Shown here: positions 9,190-18,988 of the stretch, one piece after another
Numbering within the stretch: the first letter of the stretch is position 1
Layout of the letters: each line of letters starts with the position of its first letter
The notes under the pieces: generated by a model
What the model saw: only the letters and a program-made list of their open reading frames with translations
Database searches by the model: none
Told to the model about the DNA's origin: nothing
Program-made: the position numbers and the translations under genes
NCBI RefSeq assembly: GCF_004375085.3
Contig: NZ_SNAQ03000002.1
Coordinates: 1 to 64,000, forward strand
Length of the DNA stretch: 64,000 nucleotides
Source: Lewinella sp. W8
Lineage (GTDB): Bacteria > Bacteroidota > Bacteroidia > Chitinophagales > Saprospiraceae
Reading direction: 5' to 3'

Positions 9190-10851
9190 CTATTCAAAAA
9201 TTGGTGCCAGATGGTCCGCGGATCCCGTTAATTCCCAGTGCCCCAGGGCGATGGGGATATTGCCGATGGAATTGAGTCCGTCGAAGAAGTCCGTCAGGGT
9301 GAAAGGTTCGCTCACGGAACCTTCCCGCACCTTCGCCATTTCGGCCATGGCGGCCTCCACCTGATGCTTCCCGGTGATGTAGCTGGTGCCGTATCCGGGC
9401 TGGCGGAGATACAGGTGCTGCTCAAAAATCAACAGTTCTTTTTCGGTTTTCATCCATCCGCGCGGCGTGTATTCCGAATGGATGCCTCCGGCCTCCTCCA
9501 TCGTCATCTCGTTGGCGTGGGCGTAGAGCGATCCCAGCCCACGGGCCGCCCGCTGGGCGATCATGATGTAGACGATCTCCCGCACCCGGGGATTATCGTC
9601 GTACAGGCCAGCCTGCATAAACATTTCTTCCACGGCCGTGGCCATACCCTCGTTGCGGGAATCAAAGATGTTGTACAGCAAGGGGCCCCGTCTTACGGGA
9701 CTGGGGTTGGGCTCCGTATCCATCCGGGCCAGTTCAAACCAGTGGTAGAAATGGGAATACAGGGGGCGCGGATCGTAGTGGGCCGTGATCCAGAAAAAGT
9801 TGCGCGTCTCCTTCGGGACGAAGGCCCCGAGGTGCTCCCGCAGGGCGGGATCGAAATACTCCTTGACGGTGACGATGTCCTGATCCTCAAGGAAGGAAAT
9901 CAGGCTTACCGCCCCGGCTTCCGCCAGGGCGTCGTAGGCCTCCGGAGACTCGGCGGCGACCAGGGGAGGCAAGTCCCGGTTACGGTGTTCCTCCAGCTTG
10001 AGGGAAGCCCAGGCACGGGCCAGTTCCCGCTTGAGGATCATCACCTCATCCTCCCAGGTCAGGGGTACGAGGTGGACGTTCTGAAGGTACCAGGTGTAAT
10101 TCTCCTTACCGATGCCGGAAGGACCATCCTTTTGGTCGGCTTCGGCCTTCAACCATTCGGCCAGCTCGTCCGTGCTGCTGATGGCGGCCTCGAGGGAAGC
10201 AACAATTTCTTCGTCCTCCGCTACGCCCTCGGCCTCCAGCACTTGTCGCAATACCGCTGATTGGCCCTCGATGTCCCGAATTCCCGCCACCCAGAGGTCG
10301 CGGGCGTTGCCCGTCAGGTTTTCCCGGGCCTGGGCGTTTAGGGGAGGAATTACGGACAGATCGTCAAGCAAACGTTTTTTGTCTGCCAGCGAAAGGGGGA
10401 ACTCATACGTCCACAACTCAAGCGTGGCGTGGTGGGTGGGGCCCTCGTGGGCGGGCACGTCACTGCGGTAGGTCCACACCGTTTTGTAGTACGCCGGATC
10501 CCGTTCCCAGGGCCGGAGGATACGACGGTTAAAGTCGTAGCCGTTCATTTCCGCCCGCACCAGATGCCAATCGACGCGTTGGGGAACGGACCACCCGCTG
10601 GTATCCATCGCCATCAAACGAGCCTCCAGGGCCAGGAAGTCTGGCTGACGGCCGGTGAAGGTGGCTGCGCGGTAGTCGGGAGCCCCCTCGTAATAAGGTG
10701 GGCGCTCAAAGTCACGCCAGTCCGCAAACAACTCGGTGAGGGAAGCGTAGTCCGTGGTGGTGGCCACCTCCGGGGAAGGTGGTGTTGCCTCCGGAGCGCT
10801 ACAGTGCGCGAAAAGAAAGGACAGGAGCAGTACGGTACTGAGGAGTCTCAT
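9190..10851 (-). CDS. DUF885 lipoprotein (putative metallopeptidase-like)
   Basis: 553 residues. The N-terminus [20 protein letters not shown] contains a lipobox (FAHC), so a lipid-anchored envelope protein is expected. The body carries DUF885 landmarks: [40 protein letters not shown], an [20 protein letters not shown] helix, and the C-terminal [15 protein letters not shown] motif. In this family the glutamate-rich helix is proposed to act in peptidase activity, but an HExxH motif is absent here ([11 protein letters not shown] in its place). Length is normal. Confidence 0.85.
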   Translation of the reverse strand: MRLLSTVLLLSFLFAHCSAPEATPPSPEVATTTDYASLTELFADWRDFERPPYYEGAPDYRAATFTGRQPDFLALEARLMAMDTSGWSVPQRVDWHLVRAEMNGYDFNRRILRPWERDPAYYKTVWTYRSDVPAHEGPTHHATLELWTYEFPLSLADKKRLLDDLSVIPPLNAQARENLTGNARDLWVAGIRDIEGQSAVLRQVLEAEGVAEDEEIVASLEAAISSTDELAEWLKAEADQKDGPSGIGKENYTWYLQNVHLVPLTWEDEVMILKRELARAWASLKLEEHRNRDLPPLVAAESPEAYDALAEAGAVSLISFLEDQDIVTVKEYFDPALREHLGAFVPKETRNFFWITAHYDPRPLYSHFYHWFELARMDTEPNPSPVRRGPLLYNIFDSRNEGMATAVEEMFMQAGLYDDNPRVREIVYIMIAQRAARGLGSLYAHANEMTMEEAGGIHSEYTPRGWMKTEKELLIFEQHLYLRQPGYGTSYITGKHQVEAAMAEMAKVREGSVSEPFTLTDFFDGLNSIGNIPIALGHWELTGSADHLAPIFE

Positions 10852-11408
10852 GCAAAAGTGTTGGGTGCCCGGCCAAGATAAGTATCGATTAAGTAAGCAG
10901 GGTTTTTCTTACTCCGCTTGTTGTTTATGGCCTAGTGACATTTTTTCAACACCTCCTCTTCCTAGCAGCCTAAACGACCATTCCCGGCACTCCTCTTCAG
11001 CCTCAACCTTCTCCTTACGACCGACTTGCGGTAGGTAAGCACATTGATTTTTCATAATGATAGCATCGTGTTGCGAAGTTTTTTTTACCGGTGAAGGAGC
11101 TCTAGATTTCGTAACATCGGGCGGTAGTTGGATCTCCTTCATGGGGTGAAAAATGAAAAGTTTATGTTGCTACCTAGAGCAAGCCTTTTCCGGAAAGATG
11201 TTCTGCTACGGGAATGGCTCGGCGTGAAACACCTCGACCAGTTATGCCGCGACGTCTGAGGGGACGACCGGATTATGTCCTTCCGTCTTCATTCTTCCTT
11301 CTTCTCTCTTCCTTTGCCTTTCCCAAACACCACTGCACCTGCGCGCCGCCGCATGCTGCAAAGAACCGGTGATCCCGACGAGCTAACGGAACTCGGGACC
11401 GCCGCCCG
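10852..11408. other. Gene-free spacer with several repeat words
   Basis: 557 bases between two minus-strand genes. No convincing coding frame. It holds a CTTCTCCTTA-type word (10992-11021), a pyrimidine-rich run (11275-11325), an 11-base GCGCAGGTGCA word on the minus strand (11334-11344), and a tccgga-like hairpin element at 11371-11399 that recurs at 52640-52771. Confidence 0.6.
11371..11399. repeat. GATCCCGACGAGC / CGGAACTCGGGAC hairpin element
   Basis: tcccga (11373-11378) pairs with tcggga (11393-11398), and cgag with ctcg extends the stem with a bulge. The same word is the core of the three-copy tandem repeat at 52611-52771. It lies 10 bases beyond the CotH stop on the minus strand; there is no T-run, so it is not a classic terminator, but could protect or end the mRNA. 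Confidence 0.6.
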
Positions 11409-13013
11409 CTATTTCACCTGCTCCACCTGGAACCACTCCCGGGCCGAGCGGGCCGGTAACACCGTAGCGCTGATGCGTCCCTCGGCCACCAGAAAGTATT
11501 CCGTAATCATTTCAGCGGACAAAGACGCCACGTAACTACCGTCCGCTTCGGGCGACAGCTTGGTGTACCGGAAATTATTTGATCTGCGGGGGCGATGGGC
11601 CACCCAAACCGCCTCGGCCGGAACCCCACTCACCAGACTCACGGATACCGTTACCGAGTCACCGTCCTCCAGCGCCTGGTGGGTTTCGATCTCGGGGACG
11701 GGCTGTTTGTACAGGGGATGATCCCGCAGATATTCCCCGCGCTTTTCAAAGAACTCCTGCAGGCCAATTACGGCACCACCGGAAATGTCTACCGTATTGT
11801 GGTAATTCTGGGTGTACGTCTCCGTGGGGTACAGCGGATTAGGCTCCTGGATTACTTCGGAGGTAATCGTTTCCCGGATGGCTTCCGCCCGTTTGAGGTA
11901 CTGGCCATCAGCAAATTGCTCCTCGTAAATGGTCCGGAGATGCGCCACGTACATTTTGCGGAAAAGTGGACGATCAAAAAGGCGAAGAATGAGCGGACGA
12001 TCCTTATTGCGGTCGGAAAAGTGCAGAAAGGGACTGAGTTTCACCATTTCTTCGTTGGTGAGGACCTTATCCCGGTCCACCAGGCGGAAGCCGCCAACGC
12101 TCAGGTTCAAATCCCAGATGACCGGCCGCCAGATTCCCGTGGAATCCTGGAAGAGGTAGTAGTTGTGGCAGAAGGCTCCAAGGTAGCTGTCCAGGTTCAC
12201 GAGGGCATTGTTGAAGGCCAGCATCCAGAGGGCTTCATCCACGTTGAGCCACGTTTCGGGAGCAATTTTCTCGTTCTCCAGGTTTTTGGTCATCGCAATG
12301 AGTTCCTTCCAACCATAGTCCGATTTTTTCAACTCGTAGCGTGCCACGTAGCAAGCACTGTCGGGGCCGAGGTAGCTGAGGTTAGCGCCCAGTCCGGGGG
12401 GGCAAACCGAAGGCGGTGGGTCCTTGCTTTCCGGATCGCACTTGAACAGCAGTCCGTCTTCCGAGTGAAACTCATCCTCCCAGAATTGCTCGTCCACGGA
12501 TTCGGTCAGGTTGTACAAACCGTAGTAATCACCGTCTACCGTCAGGCGGGCGTAGTTACAGTCGGGGGCCGAAAGGTAGTCGCGGGCGATGGCGTAGGAG
12601 AGGCTTTCCCGCAAATAGCTCGGGTCCCGGAATACGTTGCTGAGCTTGAGGGTGCGGTAACGGCCCTGGACGCGCTGGTCCTTATGGGTATAGCTCACCT
12701 TGATGTTGAAGGGAAGCTTTTTCTTTTCGGCCCGTACGGGGGCGAAGTAGGAGGAGTTCCCCTTCAGTCGGACGCCCACCGAATCGAATACCTCTCCGTT
12801 AACCTTCAGGGTGGCCAGCACCCGGTCCTGGATGTTGTTTTTCTTCCAGGCGTTCAGTTTTTTCTTCCAGTGCGGGTCATCCATTTCCAGTTCAATCTCT
12901 ACGATCTTTTCCAGACTGTAGAGATCGGCTTCCGCATTTTGGGCGAGGGCGCAGGTGCCCAGCAAGCAGAAAAGAGCAATAAGGTGTGGAATACGAAGCG
13001 AGGCTGCGCTCAT
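11409..13013 (-). CDS. CotH-like protein kinase family, secreted
   Basis: 534 residues from the ATG at 13013, which opens into the signal peptide MSAASLRIPHLIALFCLLGT; an upstream start at 13064 is less likely. CotH landmarks: the strand GVRLKGNSSYF, KLPFNIKVSYTHKDQRVQG, NVFRDPSYLRESLSYAIARD, VDGDYYGLYNLTESVDEQF, LLFKCD and, for the metal-binding end, RPVIWDLNLSVGG. CotH proteins are atypical kinases, known from spore coats and fungal invasins; in Bacteroidota they are secreted and uncharacterised. The C-terminal 100 residues form a beta-rich domain (DGDSVTVSVSLVSGVP). Confidence 0.87.
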   Translation of the reverse strand: MSAASLRIPHLIALFCLLGTCALAQNAEADLYSLEKIVEIELEMDDPHWKKKLNAWKKNNIQDRVLATLKVNGEVFDSVGVRLKGNSSYFAPVRAEKKKLPFNIKVSYTHKDQRVQGRYRTLKLSNVFRDPSYLRESLSYAIARDYLSAPDCNYARLTVDGDYYGLYNLTESVDEQFWEDEFHSEDGLLFKCDPESKDPPPSVCPPGLGANLSYLGPDSACYVARYELKKSDYGWKELIAMTKNLENEKIAPETWLNVDEALWMLAFNNALVNLDSYLGAFCHNYYLFQDSTGIWRPVIWDLNLSVGGFRLVDRDKVLTNEEMVKLSPFLHFSDRNKDRPLILRLFDRPLFRKMYVAHLRTIYEEQFADGQYLKRAEAIRETITSEVIQEPNPLYPTETYTQNYHNTVDISGGAVIGLQEFFEKRGEYLRDHPLYKQPVPEIETHQALEDGDSVTVSVSLVSGVPAEAVWVAHRPRRSNNFRYTKLSPEADGSYVASLSAEMITEYFLVAEGRISATVLPARSAREWFQVEQVK

Positions 13014-13210
13014 TGGTTTGTGAGGTAATTCATCGTGAAGGTACAATCCCGGGGCTGAACCCAACGGCAGGAAGAGAAGTAGACCGGCAATTTATCGCCC
13101 GTGGCACGGGCCTGAAAATAACGAAGGCATTTATTCGACATTGCGTCTCCTCCCTTACCGGAAGCTCAGGCCGGTGAAAACAATTTTCCCCCTACCCTAC
13201 TTACCCCAGC

Positions 13211-13804
13211 ATGCAACATCAACGACTCCTACTGTTTTGTCTTGGCCTCCTGGCCTTTAGTTATCTGGCGGCTCAGGAAGCCAACGACGCGCTGCTACAC
13301 TTTAACCAGGCCCGAATTGACCATCAGCAAAAGGCCATGCTCACCCTCGGCGGATGGGCGGTGGTCAATATTGCCACCGGCCTCAGTCTGCGGAACTCCG
13401 CCGACGGCAGCACCAAGCACTTTCACGAGATGAACGCACTCTGGAATGTCGTCAATCTTGGCATCGCGGGGCTGGGATACTACGCCGCCAGCCGGGAAGA
13501 CCCGACGGCCCTGGCCACCTTCGGCACCATCCAGGAACACTACAAGTTTGAGAAGATTCTCCTTTTCAACGCCGGCCTCGACGTCGGCTATATGCTTGGC
13601 GGACTCTACCTGACCGAACGGGCCAAACGGCCCGGCGTGAACGCAGATCAGCTGAAGGGGTTCGGCAACAGTATTATGTTGCAGGGAGGATTCCTCTTTG
13701 TCTTTGACCTGGTCAATTACTTTATTTCCTCGGGCCGGACCGGCGACCTGAAGCTCCTGCTGGGACGCACCTCGGAGGGAATTGGCATGACCCTCACCTT
13801 CTGA
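13211..13804 (+). CDS. Conserved membrane protein, DUF6992-like
   Basis: 197 residues. Signal-type N-terminus (MQHQRLLLFCLGLLAFSYLA) then four hydrophobic helices: about 42-60, 76-93, 117-137 and 155-172. The mixture of HFHEMNALWN, YKFEKILLFNAGLDVGYMLGG and LKGFGNSIMLQGGFLFVFD suggests the DUF6992 family as I remember it, but I cannot verify that. Function unknown. Starts 197 bases from the divergent CotH gene, so promoters for both must lie in that gap. Confidence 0.65.
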   Translation: MQHQRLLLFCLGLLAFSYLAAQEANDALLHFNQARIDHQQKAMLTLGGWAVVNIATGLSLRNSADGSTKHFHEMNALWNVVNLGIAGLGYYAASREDPTALATFGTIQEHYKFEKILLFNAGLDVGYMLGGLYLTERAKRPGVNADQLKGFGNSIMLQGGFLFVFDLVNYFISSGRTGDLKLLLGRTSEGIGMTLTF

Positions 13805-13807
13805 CGT

Positions 13808-13839
13808 AAAAAAAGCCCGCTTCGCGGAACGAAGCGGGC
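13808..13839 (-). terminator. Rho-independent terminator of the helical secreted protein
   Basis: Perfect 10-base stem gcccgcttcg (13815-13824) / cgaagcgggc (13830-13839) with a 5-base loop. The run of A at 13808-13814 becomes a T-run on the minus strand, so it ends transcription from the gene 13880-14893. Confidence 0.9.
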
Positions 13840-13879
13840 AGTGTCTAAACAGGTGATTTAACCAAGAAAAATACGTGCG

Positions 13880-14893
13880 TTACTTACGCATGTTATAGTT
13901 CTGGTAGTTCATTGAGCCATTGGCCTGACTAATCAGGTCATTGACAATGGTTTCAGCAGTGCTGAAAAACTTATATACGTGATCCGATTGATCGGTTAGT
14001 TTTTTATCCACGTTAATTGCCTGGGCGGTTTCCTTCAGGGTGTTAATCCAGGCGGTGCGGGTAATGAAACGGTCATCACTGGCAATGTCTTCAAGGATAC
14101 CTGCGGTGGCCGTAAAGGCGGCACGCACATCATTGGCGTGGCTGAGACTCTTCCAATTCTTCGTAATGGCGTTGGCCTTCTTCATAATCATGGCACGTTG
14201 CTCGGTGAAGTTTTCTACTTCAATACCTTCGGCATCGGCCATGGCACCGGCGAGCTTTACGAGCTTTTTCAGGCCATTGCTGGTAAATTCGTGGTCAAGA
14301 CCTACGGTACCATCAATGTTAATCCGATTCCAGTTATTGAATTCATCTAATTCAACCTGGTAGCTGAGGTTTACGGGTTGAACAACCACGAGCGCAGGAA
14401 TGTATTCGGCAATCCGGGCACGAATGGCGCGGCTGCGGTACATATCTTCCATGGCAAAGAACCGGAGGGCGCGGTCGGCACCAATTTTGTCTTCGAGGCG
14501 GTCAAAGTAATCTTTCTTCAGCTCCAACTCGGCAATTTTTACTTCCCAGTAGTCTTCGATGAAGTCAGCCCGCTCATTTTCGGCGGACTTAGGACTATTA
14601 TCTTCCTTCATCTCTTCCTGGTATTCAGTCACAACGCGGTCGAGCCGTGCTTCCAGCTCATCCTGGTAGCGCTGATATTCCATGTAAATGGGCGTAAAAT
14701 CTTCCGTTTCTTCGGTAGTGAGATTGAGGGTGCGAATGGCCTGGGCGCGGATATCCATTTCTACTTTAGCATCCGTGATGCGTTCGTACTTTTCCTTTTC
14801 GGACATATCGTCGCGGTCGGGCGTCATCTGCTGGGCAAACATTGGCGTTGACAAAAGAGCCAATGCGATAAAGGTTGAAAACAAGGTTTTCAT
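13880..14893 (-). CDS. Helical exported protein, CpxP/LTXXQ-like N-terminal half
   Basis: 337 residues with signal peptide MKTLFSTFIALALLSTPMFA. Residues about 35-150 are charged and helical, with LNLTTEETEDFTPIYMEYQR, a heptad-like KVEMDIRAQ region and ALRFFAMEDMYR. This layout recalls the periplasmic stress chaperones of the Spy/CpxP type as they appear in Bacteroidota. The second half (VVVQPVNLSYQVELDEFNNW, GLKKLVKLAGAMAD) is helical and unrecognised. AT content is higher than in neighbours. A strong terminator follows. Role inferred only: an envelope protein, perhaps stress related. Confidence 0.6.
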   Translation of the reverse strand: MKTLFSTFIALALLSTPMFAQQMTPDRDDMSEKEKYERITDAKVEMDIRAQAIRTLNLTTEETEDFTPIYMEYQRYQDELEARLDRVVTEYQEEMKEDNSPKSAENERADFIEDYWEVKIAELELKKDYFDRLEDKIGADRALRFFAMEDMYRSRAIRARIAEYIPALVVVQPVNLSYQVELDEFNNWNRINIDGTVGLDHEFTSNGLKKLVKLAGAMADAEGIEVENFTEQRAMIMKKANAITKNWKSLSHANDVRAAFTATAGILEDIASDDRFITRTAWINTLKETAQAINVDKKLTDQSDHVYKFFSTAETIVNDLISQANGSMNYQNYNMRK

Positions 14894-15312
14894 TTGGTTA
14901 AAATTTATACTTTAAAAATAACTGATAAGCAATTACTTATCTTCTTTGTACATCCTTGAAACGGGTCCTTCCGTACTGCTGTTCGGTCGGGTCAGGGTTT
15001 TTTCAAAAAAAGTTCAACGTGTGGTTTCAGTCCCTCAGCCCGAGCCAAGGCATCAGGTTTCTATTCCCTGGATAGTCCGCCAAAACACTTATCCATTCAC
15101 GTTGTTATTGATGGGAGTGTCTAGTCCTGAAGGTGTTTAGCTTACCCATGAGGGTTGGTGATAATGTCCCAGCTTACGTTCCCCGGTGTGTCCTGCTACG
15201 GTTTGGCGGTGAACGCCTTTGGCCGTCACACTAAAGTCACGATCCCACCATTTTTCGCATCCCACGAAAAACACGTGAGAATCCTGTAAATCCTCGCTAT
15301 TTTTGCGCCCCT
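14894..15312. other. Divergent promoter spacer
   Basis: 419 bases between the helical secreted protein and lepA. A small inverted repeat gataag/cttatc lies at 14924-14941. No coding frame or RNA gene was recognised. Confidence 0.5.
15298..15305 (+). promoter_or_regulatory. -7 box TATTTTTG of lepA
   Basis: An exact match to the Bacteroidota -7 consensus TAnnTTTG, 8 bases before the lepA ATG. No clear -33 TTG was found at the expected distance, so this rests on the -7 box and position. It implies a very short leader. Confidence 0.45.
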
Positions 15313-17100
15313 ATGAAGCATATTCGCAATTTTTGTGTCATTGCCCACATCGATCACGGTAAGAGTACGCTCTCTGACCGCCTGCTGGACTTTACCCAAT
15401 CCGTTAGTGAGCGCGATCGGAAAGATCAGTTACTGGACGATATGGACCTGGAACGCGAGCGTGGCATCACGATCAAGAGTCACGCCATTCAGATGCACTA
15501 CAAGCATACTGATGGCCAGGAGTATGTCTTCAACATGATTGATACTCCGGGACACGTGGATTTCAGCTACGAAGTGTCCCGCTCCATCGCGGCTTGTGAA
15601 GGTGCCCTGCTGCTGGTAGACGCCACTCAGGGGATTCAGGCCCAGACCATTTCCAACCTCTTCCTGGCGCTGGAGCACGATCTGGAAATTATTCCGGTCC
15701 TTAATAAGGTGGATATGGAAACGGCCATGATCGAAGAAATGGCCGATCAGATGATTGACCTCACGGGATGCTCCCGGGAAGAGATTGTCCTGGCCAGTGG
15801 AAAGACGGGCATTGGTGTGCCGGAAATCATGCAGGCGGTAGTCGAGCGGATTCCCCCACCCAGTGGAGATCCCGAAGCCCCCCTCCAGGCGCTGATTTTT
15901 GATAGTGTGTTCAATCCATTCCGGGGCGTTATTGCCTACGTCCGGGTGAAGAACGGTAGCCTGCCCAAGGGAGCAGAGGTGCTGTTCACCGCTACTGGGG
16001 CCAGGTACTCCGCCGATGAGGTGGGCGCGATGGAACTGGAGATGAAGCCCACCAAAGGGATTGCCTGCGGAGACGTTGGGTACATCATCACCGGCATCAA
16101 AAAATCTTCGGAAATCAAGGTTGGGGATACCGTTACGCTCGCCAACAATCCGGCCGAGCAGCTATCGGGCTTTGAGGAAGTCAAGCCCATGGTCTTCGCC
16201 GGTATCTTCCCGCTGGATAACGATGATTTTGAGCCCCTGAGGGATAGCCTGGAAAAACTGCAGCTCAACGACGCCAGTCTGGTATTTGAACCCGAAACCT
16301 CAGCGGCCCTGGGGTACGGTTTCCGCTGTGGCTTCCTGGGGATGCTTCACCTGGAGATCATTCAGGAACGTCTGTTCCGGGAATTCAACATGGACGTCAT
16401 CACGACGGTTCCAAACGTTACCTACCGCATCACCGACACCAAGGGTGAGGTCCGGGAAATCCGCAATCCGGCGGAACTGCCGGAGGCCAACAGCCGGGCG
16501 ATGGTAGAAGAACCCATCATTTCGGCCCAGATCATTACCCAGACCGACTACATCGGTTCCATCATGACGCTGGCCATTGAAAAGCGGGGGACGCTGAAGA
16601 AACAGACCTACCTTAGTCCGGAAAGGGTTGAGCTCCACTTTGAACTGCCACTGGCCGAGATTGTGTTTGACTTTTATGACCGCCTGAAATCCATCTCCCG
16701 CGGATACGCCAGTTTTGATTATCAGCCGCTGGAATACCGGGAAACGGATCTGGTGCGGATGGACATCAAGCTCAACGGCGAAAACGTCGACGCGCTGTCG
16801 GCACTGGTCCACCGCTCCAAGGCCCAGAGTGTAGGTCGGGGAATGTGCAAAAAGCTCAAGGAACTGCTCCCGCGGCAACAGTTCATGATCGCCATTCAGG
16901 CGGCCATTGGCGCCAAAGTGATCGCCCGGGAAACCCTGTCGGCCATGCGCAAGGACGTTACCGCGAAGTGTTACGGTGGTGACATCAGCCGGAAGCGGAA
17001 GCTTCTGGAAAAGCAAAAGGCCGGTAAGCGAAAAATGCGGCAGTTTGGCAAGGTTGAAGTGCCCCAGAAGGCCTTCCTGGACGTCCTTAAGCTGGACTAG
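15313..17100 (+). CDS. lepA: Elongation factor 4 (LepA), ribosomal back-translocase GTPase
   Basis: 595 residues, full length. Starts [20 protein letters not shown], containing the G1 loop; switch [14 protein letters not shown]3 [16 protein letters not shown]4 NKVDM, then domains II, III and V, and the LepA-specific C-terminal domain ending with [20 protein letters not shown]. Acts on the ribosome, using GTP. The stop TAG is part of CTAG and shares bases with the stop of the convergent ribD. Confidence 0.98.
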   Translation: MKHIRNFCVIAHIDHGKSTLSDRLLDFTQSVSERDRKDQLLDDMDLERERGITIKSHAIQMHYKHTDGQEYVFNMIDTPGHVDFSYEVSRSIAACEGALLLVDATQGIQAQTISNLFLALEHDLEIIPVLNKVDMETAMIEEMADQMIDLTGCSREEIVLASGKTGIGVPEIMQAVVERIPPPSGDPEAPLQALIFDSVFNPFRGVIAYVRVKNGSLPKGAEVLFTATGARYSADEVGAMELEMKPTKGIACGDVGYIITGIKKSSEIKVGDTVTLANNPAEQLSGFEEVKPMVFAGIFPLDNDDFEPLRDSLEKLQLNDASLVFEPETSAALGYGFRCGFLGMLHLEIIQERLFREFNMDVITTVPNVTYRITDTKGEVREIRNPAELPEANSRAMVEEPIISAQIITQTDYIGSIMTLAIEKRGTLKKQTYLSPERVELHFELPLAEIVFDFYDRLKSISRGYASFDYQPLEYRETDLVRMDIKLNGENVDALSALVHRSKAQSVGRGMCKKLKELLPRQQFMIAIQAAIGAKVIARETLSAMRKDVTAKCYGGDISRKRKLLEKQKAGKRKMRQFGKVEVPQKAFLDVLKLD

Positions 17101-18161
17101 CCACCGATTCGCGCAAACACCCGCAGTAAATCCGTTCCGATTTTTTCTTCCCGTAGTAACCGCACTTCTCCTTTCAGCGCTGGAGCAGCAAGTCCTGCAT
17201 TTAATTGCTGCGGACTGGTGAAGACCCTGGCTTCGTCCCAGAGTCCCTGCTGAATAAAGGCTTGCAGGAGGGCAGCACCTCCCTCCACCGTCAGATGGCC
17301 CAACCTGGCCGCATGGAGCCAACTGAGCACCTGCGGTAACGCCCCCTTCCACCCTGACGACAAGGGAACTACTTCGGCTTTAAGGTCAGGACGATCCGAG
17401 CCGGAGAACACTACGGGCTTCCGGTCCTGACGGAAAATCTTCTCCCGTCCGGTACAACGGTCTTTAGGGTCAAGTACGATCACGCGGGGAGACGGGCCCG
17501 GAAAGAGCCGGGTATTCAGGCCGGGGTTATCTTCGACGATGGTTCTCCCGCCCACCATAATGGCGGTGCTGTTGGCCCGCCAGCGGTGGACCAGCCGGCG
17601 GCTGATGGGATTGGTAAGCCAATAATCTTCTTCCCGATTCTCCGGACGCAGAAAGCCATCCGCGGATTGCGCAAACTTGAGGAGCACAAAGGGCCGTTCC
17701 TGGCTGGCAATAACCTTGCGGAACCGATTGGGTGCGAGGGTAGGCTTAAAACCATTGTACTCAGTCACCGAAACGTTGGCCTCTTCCAAAATTCCGACGC
17801 TCATGCCGTTGACGCCCGGAGTAGCATCTCGCTGGGCGAATACCACCCGCTTAATGCCGTGCCGTTGGATGAGATCCGTACAGGCACCGGAGCGCCCCTG
17901 GATGCAGCAGGGTTCCAGGCTAACGTACAAGGTGGAGTCGGGAATTTTGGGTCGGTCATCCTCCCGGACACTAGCCAGGCAATTTACCTCAGCGTGGGCC
18001 TCTCCGGCTACCTTATGGTAACCTTCTCCGATAATCCGGCCCCGAAAAACGAGCACCGCTCCTACCCTCGGGCTGTCCCCTACCCGTCCGTCGGCCAGGG
18101 CCGCCAGCTGACCGCAGCGAAGCAAAAAAGATTCGTCTCTCAACTCAACGGGACTAGACAT
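17097..18161 (-). CDS. ribD: Bifunctional riboflavin deaminase/reductase RibD
   Basis: 354 residues, usual size. N-terminal deaminase zinc site: His56-Ala-Glu58 in GEAHAEVN, Cys85 in [10 protein letters not shown] and Cys94 in SGACTDL (the family usually shows PCxxxGxxPPC; here the proline pair is SG, still consistent). C-terminal reductase domain: [36 protein letters not shown], and [19 protein letters not shown]. It performs two steps of riboflavin synthesis from the GTP-derived pyrimidine. The stop overlaps lepA by four bases through a shared CTAG. Confidence 0.93.
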   Translation of the reverse strand: MSSPVELRDESFLLRCGQLAALADGRVGDSPRVGAVLVFRGRIIGEGYHKVAGEAHAEVNCLASVREDDRPKIPDSTLYVSLEPCCIQGRSGACTDLIQRHGIKRVVFAQRDATPGVNGMSVGILEEANVSVTEYNGFKPTLAPNRFRKVIASQERPFVLLKFAQSADGFLRPENREEDYWLTNPISRRLVHRWRANSTAIMVGGRTIVEDNPGLNTRLFPGPSPRVIVLDPKDRCTGREKIFRQDRKPVVFSGSDRPDLKAEVVPLSSGWKGALPQVLSWLHAARLGHLTVEGGAALLQAFIQQGLWDEARVFTSPQQLNAGLAAPALKGEVRLLREEKIGTDLLRVFARIGG

Positions 18162-18224
18162 AACACAAAATGCTTGATTACGGACAAACTTGGTGCTTTT
18201 TGATAACGATTCGGGCTAAATCGG

Positions 18225-18256
18225 GTTGACATCTGCGTTCACATAGCATAGATTTG
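18225..18256 (+). promoter_or_regulatory. Bacteroidota-type promoter of the AP2 gene
   Basis: GTTGAC (18225-18230) provides the -33 element and TAGATTTG (18249-18256) the -7 box, an exact match to TAnnTTTG, with 20 bases between TTG and TA. The -7 box overlaps the first arm of the ATTTGTGAAT inverted repeat. Confidence 0.65.
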
Positions 18257-18330
18257 TGAATATAATAAACAATAGCGCGGCCGATCTAAAGCGATTTGTA
18301 CCGCTATTTGTACTGTCTTCATTCACAAAT
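18252..18330. promoter_or_regulatory. Inverted repeat ATTTGTGAAT ... ATTCACAAAT, candidate operator
   Basis: Perfect 10-base arms at 18252-18261 and 18321-18330. ATTTGTA words also lie at 18294-18300 and 18306-18312 between the arms. One arm overlaps the -7 box and the other lies 8 bases before the AP2 gene start. Candidate autoregulatory site, by inference. Confidence 0.5.
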
Positions 18331-18338
18331 GGCTAAGC

Positions 18339-18980
18339 ATGGTAAAATCTATTCAACTCAAAAATTCAGAAGACCAGGCCCTGCTTGACCAGCAAGTGTA
18401 CGAAGAACTCCGTCAGGATCCGCACCTTAAAGAAGTAGACTTTTTCCAAAATCTTCGCAGACATTCCTCCGGTTGCGTGGTTTTCCAGAAAACGTACAAG
18501 CGATCCGGAAAGGAAAAGGGATATCGAACCGAAACCATCTACCTGCATAAACTCATCGCAGAACGCTACTTATCGGACAACCGGGTAGGCAAAAACAATC
18601 TGGTCGGTGCCAAAAATGGTAACAAGATGGATTGCCGCCTGGACAACCTGGAGTACCGGAGTCGCTCCGTGGCGAGCCGAAAGCGTAAGTCGAGCTCCAA
18701 GCTCGGATATACCGGGGTGTACAAGGAAAACAACCGGTACCGTGCGGTCATTTCGGTAGAACGCCGAAGTGTACACATCGGGATGTTTGCTACCGCCGAG
18801 GAGGCAGCGCTGGCCTACAACAAGAAGTCCCTGGAGCTGTACGGGGAATTCGGAAAGATCAACGTCATTCGTCCCCACGCTGCTTCGGGAGACGATCAAA
18901 GTTCTTCCGCTCAGCCTCCCTTCGGCCGCAAAACAAGTTCTCCGGATGGTGGCGAAGCGGGCATGGTGAGTGATAAATAG
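18339..18980 (+). CDS. AP2-domain DNA-binding protein with degenerate HNH-like domain
   Basis: 213 residues. Residues 60-110 follow the HNH_3 layout: LHKLIAERYL with His70, then VGAKNGNKMDCRLDNLEY. The usual histidine of the vdHiDgN motif is replaced by Ala91, while Asn103 is retained, so nuclease activity is unlikely. A basic linker (SRKRKSSSK) leads to an AP2 domain at about 123-170: GYTGVYKENNRYRAVISV, then FATAEEAALAYNKKSLELYG. HNH-AP2 proteins are usually homing endonucleases; this one could instead act as a regulator. The Ser/Gly-rich tail (173-213) is unstructured. It stands alone, with its own promoter. Confidence 0.8.
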   Translation: MVKSIQLKNSEDQALLDQQVYEELRQDPHLKEVDFFQNLRRHSSGCVVFQKTYKRSGKEKGYRTETIYLHKLIAERYLSDNRVGKNNLVGAKNGNKMDCRLDNLEYRSRSVASRKRKSSSKLGYTGVYKENNRYRAVISVERRSVHIGMFATAEEAALAYNKKSLELYGEFGKINVIRPHAASGDDQSSSAQPPFGRKTSSPDGGEAGMVSDK

Positions 18981-18988
18981 GGCCTGCC

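Noticed and set aside
10909-11142. 77-residue minus-strand frame after the DUF885 gene
   Set aside because: Highly charged random-looking peptide crossing a repeat word.
11275-11535. 86-residue plus-strand frame overlapping the CotH gene end
   Set aside because: Covers repeat words and the antisense of CotH; no family resemblance.
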